Below are positions 1 to 5,984 of a stretch of DNA of 5,984 nt, one piece after another; within the stretch, counting starts at the first letter, position 1; each line of letters begins with the position of its first letter. Made by a program: the position numbers and the translations under genes. The DNA comes from Candidatus Omnitrophota bacterium (GTDB taxonomy: Bacteria > Omnitrophota > Gorgyraeia > Zapsychrales > JANLHA01): NCBI GenBank assembly GCA_023247815.1, contig JAHFFS010000101.1, positions 1 through 5,984 of the forward strand. The letters are read 5' to 3'. The notes beneath the pieces were generated by a model that was given only the letters and a program-made list of their open reading frames with translations, was not told where the DNA came from and made no database searches.

Positions 1-3000
1 ATCTTCGGATATTTCGGTTCTTCCGCCAGCGCGACGAACAACCGAATCTTCAACTTCATGTCCTTGGTCTTACCCATGACAAACTTAACGCCATCGTCTT
101 TCAGATACTGTTCCGGCGGCGTTGGTTTCTCACCGGGACGCTTGAGTGTCAATTTATTGCGTGTCAACAGATTGACCCGGATCGAACGATCCAAAATCGT
201 CACTGTCAATTCTTCCAGAGCTACGTAAGCCTGCTCAACAAATTCCTGGGTCTTGCTCTGTGAAGCAACGAGAGCTAAATCATCAAATAAACTAACCGGG
301 GACTGTCCCTTCAGGGGCTGTCCCCCAATGCTGAATTTCCCGTCGGGCTTTCGGAAATCAGCGGCCATGCCTAACAATTTATTCATTAATTCCTGGGCCT
401 TGATAGGATCGCTTCCCTCAATCGAGACCAGCCAACTGCCATTGGTCAACGTGGTTGATGAGACAGCAAATGAAGAACCAGGATTCAAAGAGCCTGGTCT
501 CTTGATCCTATCGGAACGAGACATTCCCTTTAACGGGATGGCAATAGGGGGCTGTCCCTTTAGGGACTGTCCCCTATTGATGCTGACAATCTGCACTGGC
601 ACAACCGCTTGTTCTGGATGAACGGCCTGCCATTGCGCTAAGGTCATGGTTACCGGCGTTTGATCAAATTTTCCTGTTCGCAAATAAGCCGGATCCACCA
701 TCAAAGTTCCAACCTGTAAATTTGAGTCCTCTAGCTCGTTATCGTCGATATAAACAACCGGGGAAGGCAGCGTTCCCGCGAAAATGTCATTGCGAGGAGC
801 GAAGCGACGTGGCAATCCTGTCCCTTGCGATTGCTTCACCCCTGCTGGGCTCGCAATGACGACCGAAGAAATTTCATCTCTCTGCCAATCCGACAATCCA
901 CTCAAAAGCCGTTCGACCTGATCTTTGTTAAAATCATTTTGATTATAAGCAACCTGACGGGCATTCAGTTCAACAAAGCTGCCCAAGGAAGAATGTTTGT
1001 TCAGCATCTGGCGCGCGGACAATCCTCCAAGCGAGGCATCCATCACCGTGCTTCTTACGACCATCTGTCGGACCGCCATGTTATTGGAATCCTTGTTACC
1101 GTTATGCGGAGCAAATCCTTGAGGTACAACGACAATACCGCTCTGGATATTTTCTGGTGCCAACGGTGCTAACGGCTCCGAAGCATTGACCTGAACAAAT
1201 TTGGTATCATTTCCAACCTGTTGCGGAACGTAAACCGGAGCGGAAACGCGACTGGCTGTTTCTCTAATATCGCGCAATTCATCCGCGCTGGCAGTCAAGA
1301 CCACCAGTTCCGATGAAGGGATCTGTTGCGAAATGTTTAATTTATCGTCGAGGGACGGGCTTTCGGCCAACACCTGGCCAAGGGCAAACGCGGGGGAAAC
1401 CTTGTGATGAGTTAATCCTACTTGCTTCGGCGGCGCTCGTGAAGCAGCAACGCCTCGTTGCGTCTCTCGTTTGCTCTTTGCGGAAAACGGCTTGATCATC
1501 GTCCCCGTCATGACCGGCGGCACCACTGAAGGAGTCAACAGCGGAATTTCCACAGGGCTACCAACATCAGTACTCGAAAACAGCGCGTGATCCGCGGTTT
1601 GCATGGCCGGTGCCTTACGTGATGCCGAAGCTGCGGACGCCGGACGACCGCCCTGATTCACAGCCTTATACCAACCGCGCAAAATATTCACGCGCTGTCC
1701 TTCATCAAACTCTGGGGAATTGACGCGCAACATTTCATAAAGTACGGCCCAGGCCATTTGCTTATCCGCTCCTTCTCGAAGCAGTTTATCCCCGCCAATG
1801 TTCTTCATCCACCCCGCTAAGGTTTCCGCGGATTTCTCGATCGGCCCGAAATAAATCTTTGGCAAAATCTCTCCTGTGCTTTCATCTTGCGAATATAAAA
1901 CCCGCACTGCCATCGACCGATTCGCGGTGGCTTCATAAAAGGCCTGTTCATTGAACTCTTCCCCGGGATGCGCTCTCATATACGCTTCCATAAACTTCTC
2001 GGTAAACTGGCCAACCTTAATCACCTTGGCCTTCTGTTTATCGTTAAGACCTTTCTCTTCTGAATGTTTCAATTCATTGATCGTTCCTTTTCCGATATTT
2101 TTGCTAACCGCCTCAAAAGCATGTGCCACTTCAAAAAATGCTTGATTGCTAGGATCATGTGGATTGGAAGACATGCTAGGAGAATATATCTTGGGTAAAT
2201 ACTGCCGAGCCTGTTCAAAAACATTTTTTCCTCGCCCTGCTTGGATCGGCTTCATCTCGCCCTTCATTTCCTTTGCTTGGATGACATAGTCTTCAAACTC
2301 ATTGATGACATTTTTTCCAACCGCGAGCTCTTTCAATTCTTGGTTCCACTGCGCCCGTAAATTCACCGCAGCCTCGTGGCTCACCCCCTGAATTGCCTCG
2401 TGAATGATGATTTCGGCCAATTGAACTTTACGCTCAGCATTTTGCAATTCCGGCATCCCAATATCTTGCGCGTACTCCCTGATACCAATTGCATTCTGAT
2501 TAAGGTAAACGTTGGTCGTGGCGACTCCTTTTCTAGTCCCAGCGTGGGCCTGCGGGAGACGGTCGCGCAAATTCAAATAAAATCCAGCTATCAAGGCCTC
2601 ATTCACATCCAATCCCTGTTTCTTCAAACCCAAATAAGAGGAAACCACTTGCGTCCGCAGTTCCGTGGAAAGGTCCGGAAGCACTGTAACCGCCAATGTG
2701 TCAAATATCACACGCGTCGTGTTTGATATTTTTTGTAGATCTCCGTGTTTTTTCTTAAAATCATCAATGGCTTTCTGTATCGTCTTGTCCTGCGCATACT
2801 TCAACAAATGGTCTGTAAACTTTTGAATACGATTTCGGGTTTCATCATTGCCGATCGGAATCAGATAAAGATTATGCTGCCCATCATTGTCGCGCATCCC
2901 TTTCAACTTCTTTAAAACTTCTTCAACCCCGGTATCAATCGACGGTAATTTATTCTTGATCCCTTCAATGATCGTGGTCGCCTGTTCCAGGGCCGCAACG

Positions 3001-5984
3001 TGTTCATGTTCCGCGGACCCTGCTTTGAAGTGGTTGTTCTTTGTGATTTGCTTCACTGATCCGTCTTCGTCTTCGTCTTCAAACGACGGCGCGAAGATAA
3101 AATTCGCGACGTGCTCATGAAAAGGATAAATCTGGTCATTGCTTAACTTGAAGGCCGTATCAAACGCCTGCGCCTCAACCGCCGCGAAACCGTTGGTATC
3201 GATAACAGCGTCGGCGGGCAAAAGATTTCGCTGTGCTAAAGCCGCTCTGGCGGAAATTTCATTCTTATCAGTTGTGCCGTTTTGTCCTACCTTAACGCGA
3301 TACGCCAGCGGAGATTTACGATCAATCTTGTTGATATTTTCAATGTTGCCGCCCTCGATCGCGTAGACCTTCTGGACCTTTAACATATCCGACTGCAGAT
3401 GCTGATCAACGGCCAAGGCCTCGGCGCGGGCCGATTGGATCGTCCCTTTATCATCAACCTGCAACGAATAAATGATGTGCTGCTTATAATTGGGCTGCGG
3501 GACCGACACCTGATGACTGTAACTAGCACGGCCAGGTTGTTTGGCAAGAAGTTGATTCCAACCATTGCTGCCTAAATTGTACGGCAATACTGAGAAGGTA
3601 TTGGACTCTTCCAAGACCATGGCTGAGGGATTGTTAAGCCCACCAACAAATCCTAAACCATTGAGGAAACTGATTTCGGTCCCGCCCGCGATCGAAAAGC
3701 CGTTGACAGTGATCGGATGCTTAACAATCACTTTCGAACGGACCAATTTATCATTATCAACCGCGTTGATGATGTCGGCGGAGATGGCCAAGGAATTAAT
3801 CTTTCCGTCGGAAGACTGCTGAGAAAATAAAATCGGATACGATTCGCGGATGAATTGCTTGCCCTTCTCAGTCTCAACTTGAACCGGTCTATAAAACTTG
3901 TGGTCCACATTCATCGGGCTTGCCGCGTTTTGCATGAGGCTGAAAATCATCTGCTTTTCAAATCCCTCAACGCCCGGCAATACCAGGTCCGCGGCCGACT
4001 TGACTTTTTGTCTGAATAGATTTCGGATCTCCCCGCCTCGGGTGATATATTTGGCGTTGACCAATTTTTCCCAAACATCATCGATATTGCCTGTGTACAA
4101 AAATCCCGCCAGCGCTTCTTTCTTAATCGACCGCTTCAACCCCGCCTTGTTCAAGTCCGGACGGACCACCGCGGCCAATTTGCGATTTTTCTGATCATCG
4201 TAATTGCTGTAAATGAAATTATTCGCGTAAACAAACGTCTGCCCGACGTTGACGGTGAGATTCTTGTTGAATTTGATCTCATCCGTCGTCGCGGTAATAC
4301 TTTCTACCTTTGCTCTGCCGTTGTCATTCTTCACGATCTCATAACCCTTGCCCGAGGCTAACGGCCGCTTGACCGTTTCCTGTTTCAACCCCGCATCTTG
4401 CGCTGATTTGAAATAATCACTTTCAAAACCTTCCCGCATCATACGGTCATAGCTGGCAAATTCTTTTGAAATTTCGGCAGATGACATGATGTTGGCGTCA
4501 GCGCTTTGCGTCTTTGATACCTGATAAATGCTGGGACGGTTGGCATCCATTTCCATGCGATGCGCGATGCGTGAAGCGATTAAAAGATTTTCACTGTCCA
4601 AAACCTTCAATTCCTTTTCCAAGGCCGCGACTTGTGCCGTATCACCGTCGGCCTTGGCCTTGGCCATTCGCGCGTCAACCTCATTGAATCGATTAACCAA
4701 ATTTCTGATTTCCGCGATTTCTACATGATTAAGATTTTGGTCTTCTGTGGAAAGCCGCCATTCAGCTTTTGTTACCATGCGCCCTCTGACGCTGTCGGCG
4801 GTCTTCCCGCGCTGCATGGCTTGGACAACATTTGACATCGCGGTCGCGTTTTCAAGAACAAATCGGGCTTCGGCGCCTGGGACTTCCGGGATCGACATCG
4901 CGTCATACGTCCCCTGCAAAATAACAATGGTCTTTTCTCCTCGGCTGGCCCGCTCCTTGACCGTTTGCAGCATCTGTTCTCGATCACCTTCTTTCTCAGC
5001 GTCAACCCGAATAATCTTGGCATCAACCCAATGGGAATTCGGGTTGGCATCTTGAATCACCTTTCCAACCTTCCCTTCTTGCTTTTCAACATCACTCAAA
5101 CCTTCCTGCGCCTTTTCTACAGTCAAACGCCCATCCTGGGTAACGTTCATATCAACGAAAATGACATTGCTGGTATCTTCTTTGACATGTCGGACAATAT
5201 CTTCTATATACGTCTTCGGACGAGCGTCCAAAGCATAGTCTGGAACAATCGGCCTTAACAGCTTAACATTCCTCGCCTCTATCAAAGTTGATAATGTGTG
5301 TTCTTCAGCGACTTCATAAATCTCTGTATGTAAAGTTTTCAACGGCAGGGAAGAGCCTTTGACGGTGGCGGAATAAAGAACAAAGCCATCCAATTCTTGT
5401 AAGGCGTCCGTATAATGAGAAATGTCTTTGGTGGTGGACATCTGCGCGTCAATGAAGGTCGATAATGCTTTTTCCGAAATATTGCCCAGATCGGGCGACG
5501 CGCCTCTTTTTCCTGAAGTCAAATACTCGGCCACGACAAACATTTCCCCGCGCCCGTTGATTCCATTTTCCGTGCTGAACACAACGTCTTGCATCATGGT
5601 TCCTTTGTCCATATTCAACAAAGAGAATCTTCCATCCCCCTGATGAACAACCCGCGCGGCCTGACGGGTATGCATTTCCCATAACAAGGAACCTTCCAGC
5701 AAAGCGTCCAGGGCCTCTTTCGTGACCGGCATGGCCTTGGCCTCGTCGGTCTTGGCAAACGTTTCATAAATCACATCTTTGAGATTGATGGATTTGCCAC
5801 CGCGTTGGACCTGGGCGTCTTTTTTAATTTCATATGTCCCAGTGAGAATATCATTCTCAACGCGCTTATCATCGATAAACTTTCTAGGGTCGCCTTGATC
5901 GTAGCCGCCCTCTTTAAGCACTGCTTGAACGGTCTCGAAAAATTTAACACGGTGCTCAAAATGCGCCTTGGCCTGACGGAAATT
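1..5984 (-). CDS. Giant modular protein, internal fragment of at least 1,994 residues, open at both ends
   Basis: One minus-strand frame is open across the whole window: 1,994 complete codons and no stop. No start or stop lies inside, so the gene extends beyond both edges. The protein is soluble-looking, rich in Lys, Asn, Gln, Ala and Val, and contains no cysteine at all. In order it shows a degenerate SecA-like/SF2 motor half (about 90-410), a coiled coil (430-480), an unassigned mixed region (495-945), paired HEHVA motifs (956-997), a metallopeptidase-like segment with HEAIQ (1195-1199), a helical region, a Pro/Ser/Ala linker (1443-1632) and a tail carrying translated palindromic repeats (1709-1733, 1802-1815, 1886-1897). 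I see no signal peptide or clear transmembrane helix in this part. The whole-protein function is unknown to me; the best guess is a giant exported or surface protein of the Omnitrophota type. The open frame is certain; function and taxon are inference. Confidence 0.95.
298..325. repeat. Second copy of the GGGGACAGTCCC-type palindrome, translated in frame
   Basis: GGGGACTGTCCC at 298-309 and GGGGCTGTCCCC at 314-325 form a near-palindrome. The copy is shorter than the one at 542-579, lacking the outer CAATA arms on one side. It is read in the same phase, giving IGGQPLKGQSPV (residues 1886-1897), which matches RGQSLKGQPP of the other copy. The peptide similarity therefore comes from the DNA repeat and is not a protein duplication. 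Confidence 0.75.
481..508. repeat. Imperfect hairpin element next to the GGGGACAGTCCC palindrome
   Basis: GGATTCAAAGAG (481-492) pairs with CTCTTGATCC (499-508) through a 10-bp stem with two single-base bulges in the left arm. The loop is CCTGGT (493-498), which also pairs with ACCAGG just outside (478-483). It is translated as RIKRPGSLNP. It may be another small palindromic family or a local structure; no second copy is present in the window. Confidence 0.4.
542..579. repeat. 38-bp near-perfect palindrome (GGGGACAGTCCC type), translated in frame
   Basis: CAATAGGGG (542-550) pairs with CCCCTATTG (571-579), and GTCCC (554-558) pairs with GGGAC (563-567), so the whole element folds into one hairpin with few mismatches. 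In the gene it is read as residues about 1802-1815, INRGQSLKGQPPIA. In this orientation the other two phases have TAG or TAA, so only the phase used is open. The core is the REP-like GGGGACAGTCCC repeat seen scattered in several bacterial phyla. Confidence 0.8.
786..860. repeat. 75-bp palindromic repeat (GTCATTGCGAG type) translated in frame
   Basis: The element begins GTCATTGCGAG (786-796) and ends with the exact reverse complement CTCGCAATGAC (850-860). An inner inverted pair, GCAATC (812-817) and GATTGC (829-834), completes a long hairpin. This is the well-known interspersed repeat of many bacterial genomes, usually seen between genes. Here it is exactly 25 codons, residues 1709-1733, reading VIASPAGVKQSQG then TGLPRRFAPRND. 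In the gene's orientation the other two phases contain TGA stops, so only the phase used is open. It resembles in behaviour the palindromic elements that insert in Rickettsia proteins. Confidence 0.85.
1089..1658 (-). other. Pro/Ser/Ala/Val-rich low-complexity linker
   Basis: Residues about 1443-1632. It opens with GGRPASAASASRKAPA and continues with VEIPLLTPSVVPPVMTGT, then short Ser/Pro/Ala/Gln-rich stretches such as VSAPVYVPQQ and EPLAPLAP. Compared with the helical region before it, it is poor in long hydrophobic helices and looks extended or disordered. It marks the border between the folded modules upstream in the protein and the repeat-bearing tail. Confidence 0.55.
1665..2279 (-). other. 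Helical region of the giant protein, unassigned
   Basis: Residues about 1236-1440 are mostly helical: FFEVAHAFEAVSKNIGKG, KQKAKVIKVGQFTEKFMEAY, FYEATANRSMAVRVLYSQDE, then a short strand KIYFGPI and helices AETLAGWMKNIGG and QMAWAVLYEMLRVN. It ends at ILRGWYKAVNQGG, where the low-complexity linker begins. Tryptophans and aromatics are spaced as in a folded domain. I recognise no family and see no catalytic motif. Confidence 0.35.
2280..2537 (-). other. Metallopeptidase-like segment with a degraded active-site motif (HEAIQ)
   Basis: Residues about 1150-1235. A strand, NVYLNQNAI (1158-1166), is followed by a helix, VQLAEIIIHEAIQGVSHEAA (1187-1206). This layout, a strand with Asn/Gln and then a hydrophobic helix entering HE and followed a few residues on by SHEAA, resembles zinc peptidases whose helix reads HExxH. 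Here the second histidine position is glutamine (H1195, E1196, Q1199), so a standard zinc site cannot form unless H1203 or a distant residue substitutes. Acidic residues downstream (EFEDYV) could once have provided a third ligand. The most likely reading is a decayed peptidase fold reused as a structural module. It may also be chance, since the motif is short. Confidence 0.4.
2538..2993 (-). other. Helical segment between the HEHVA pair and the peptidase-like segment
   Basis: Residues about 998-1149 are mainly amphipathic helix, for example IIEGIKNKL, EEVLKKLKGM and TIQKAIDDFKKKHGDLQKI, broken by a short strand HNLYLIPIG. The end, with LRTQVVSSYLGLKKQGLDVN and EALIAGFYLNL, leads directly into the peptidase-like segment and may be its amino-terminal helices. 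I recognise no family. Confidence 0.35.
2703..2731. repeat. Hairpin with trailing T-run inside the coding region
   Basis: AAATATCACACG (2703-2714) pairs with CGTG-TT-TGATATTT (2718-2731) with a two-base bulge and a three-base loop. On the plus strand the stem is followed by a run of Ts (to 2734), giving the outline of an intrinsic terminator for antisense transcription. The stem is AT-rich apart from its tip, so terminator strength is doubtful. In the gene it encodes KISNTTRVIFD without disrupting the frame. Confidence 0.4.
2994..3119 (-). other. Paired HEHVA motifs flanking an acidic tract
   Basis: HEHVA occurs at residues 956-960 (FHEHVANF) and again at 993-997 (EHEHVAAL), 37 residues apart. 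Between them lies FEDEDEDG (968-975), encoded by three perfect copies of a six-base unit. Histidine-glutamate-histidine followed by acidic residues could bind a metal, but neither copy is an HExxH motif. The pair may be a small internal duplication or the remains of a peptidase helix. No known family is assigned. Confidence 0.4.
3063..3080. repeat. Three perfect copies of a hexanucleotide (GTCTTC / GAAGAC)
   Basis: GTCTTC is repeated three times without error on the plus strand, encoding the acidic EDEDED tract (residues 969-974). Unit length is a multiple of three, so copy-number slippage would change the tract by two residues without a frameshift. Confidence 0.8.
3150..4502 (-). other. Unassigned mixed region of the giant protein, partly beta-rich
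   Basis: Residues about 495-945. I recognise no family. The first part alternates short strands and helices: IKFNKNLTVNVGQTFVYANN, then helices up to GVEGFEKQMIFSLMQ. The second part is more beta-like: KVIVKHPITVNGFSIAGGTE (about 751-770) is followed by a Gly/Leu/Phe stretch ending FVGGLNN, which is moderately hydrophobic but too polar and glycine-rich for a membrane helix. After that come soluble strands with the pattern of a beta-sandwich or a propeptide-like fold. No catalytic motif is visible and codon use does not change at its borders. Confidence 0.4.
4545..4697 (-). other. Predicted coiled-coil / long helix following the motor-like domain
   Basis: Residues about 430-480 are strongly helical, with alternating Ala, Lys, Glu and Leu and no proline until the end. 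Clear examples are ARMAKAKA (438-445) and VAALEKELKVLDSENLLIAS (452-471), where Leu and Val recur at three- and four-residue spacing. SecA has a long helical scaffold after its motor, but this stretch is too generic to claim homology. It may simply separate two modules. Confidence 0.45.
4755..5717 (-). other. Degenerate SecA-like / superfamily-2 helicase second motor domain within the giant protein
   Basis: Residues about 90-410. The order of elements recalls SecA from the end of its substrate-binding insertion through the second nucleotide-binding fold. A segment with GDGRFSLLNMDKGTMM (116-131) sits where SecA has its DGEVVIVDEFTGR strand. Then come TKDISHYTDALQELDGF (185-201) and LYSAT (203-207), matching the SecA pattern Y-x-x-LY-x-KL-x-GMTGT and helicase motif III. 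YIEDI is followed by VIFVDMNV (274-281) at motif IV. TIVILQGTYDAMSIPEV (352-368) followed by ARFVLENA is motif V-like. NVVQAMQRGKTADSVRGRMV (385-404) is motif VI-like. The usual RG-x-D of motif V and the regular arginine pair of motif VI are altered, so ATP hydrolysis is doubtful. The first motor half with Walker A and B would lie beyond the right edge; residues 1-89 (bases 5984-5718), helical and unassigned, precede this region. The assignment rests on motif order by eye. Confidence 0.55.

Larger units (their letters stand above)
1..785 (-). other. Tail region of the fragment, strand-rich and carrying translated palindromes
   Basis: Residues 1734-1994. Segments such as PVVYIDDNELEDSNLQVGTL, TPVTMTLAQWQAVHPEQAVV and LTVTILDRSIRVNLLTR read as soluble beta/alpha protein. 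They are interrupted by low-complexity Gly/Pro/Ser/Gln stretches that coincide with palindromic DNA (bases 542-579, 481-508 and 298-325). The frame continues out of the left edge after PKYPK. No family is recognised. Confidence 0.5.

Noticed and set aside
253..621. Plus-strand open frame of 122 codons with two similar Cys/Pro peptides
   Set aside because: The repeated peptides (CPFRGCPP and CPFRDCPL) are the antisense reading of the two GGGGACAGTCCC palindromes, not a real duplicated protein motif.
298..860. Possible CRISPR array because of repeated palindromes
   Set aside because: Copies are of different families, irregularly spaced and imperfect, with no regular repeat-spacer pattern; they are interspersed palindromes.
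825..1172. Plus-strand open frame of 115 codons
   Set aside because: It lies antisense to the continuous giant frame, begins inside the 75-bp palindrome, and its product is rich in Cys, Arg and His with no recognisable fold; it is a shadow.
2391..2402. Active zinc metallopeptidase
   Set aside because: The motif is HEAIQ, not HExxH; without the second histidine I do not claim activity, only resemblance.
3636..3719. Possible transmembrane helix in the Gly/Phe/Leu stretch near residues 757-782
   Set aside because: The stretch contains Thr, Glu, Asn and many glycines and no uninterrupted run of about 18 hydrophobic residues; it reads better as beta structure.
3565..4194. Several plus-strand frames of 85-98 codons
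   Set aside because: All oppose the giant frame, and none shows a family motif I recognise.
4772..5050. Minus-strand frame of 92 codons rich in Arg, Cys and Pro
   Set aside because: It runs in another phase over the SecA-like region, whose translation in the main frame shows ordered helicase-like motifs; the composition is that of an out-of-frame shadow.
5449..5682. Minus-strand frame of 77 codons starting MGNAYPSGRAG
   Set aside because: It overlaps the main frame in a different phase and has a Gly/Arg-rich composition typical of shadow translation.

Overview
The window lies entirely inside one protein-coding gene on the minus strand. Read from base 5984 down to base 3, a single frame stays open for 1,994 codons with no stop, and no start or end of the gene falls in the window. 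Residue numbers in this annotation count from the right-hand edge (residue 1 = bases 5984-5982), so residue n ends at base 5985-3n. The true gene is longer at both ends. All other open frames on either strand look like shadows of this gene. I see no RNA gene, promoter, transposase or CRISPR array.

Organism: a bacterial genome of middling GC. A gene of this size, free of cysteine, with degenerate enzyme-like modules and sprinkled with genome-wide palindromic repeats (the GTCATTGCGAG type and the GGGGACAGTCCC type), suggests a member of Candidatus Omnitrophota (OP3) or a similar uncultivated lineage. Giant proteins have been reported in that phylum. This assignment is inference and not proven by the sequence.

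Layout in reading order (right to left). Residues about 90-410 (bases 5717-4755) look like the second half of a SecA-like or superfamily-2 helicase motor, with motif III, IV, V and VI positions recognisable but altered at catalytic arginines. A short coiled coil follows (about 430-480). Residues about 495-945 are a mixed, partly beta-rich stretch I cannot assign. Residues 956-997 hold two HEHVA motifs separated by an acidic tract. A helical stretch leads to a metallopeptidase-like segment at about 1150-1235 with HEAIQ where HExxH would be expected. Another helical region (1236-1440) is followed by a Pro/Ser/Ala/Val-rich linker (1443-1632). The last part (1633-1994) carries at least four palindromic elements translated as part of the protein.

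Together these suggest a very large modular protein assembled from decayed enzyme domains, kept in frame for at least 6 kb, with a low-complexity tail that tolerates insertion of small palindromic repeats. The absence of cysteine fits an exported or surface protein, but no signal peptide or convincing membrane segment is visible here.
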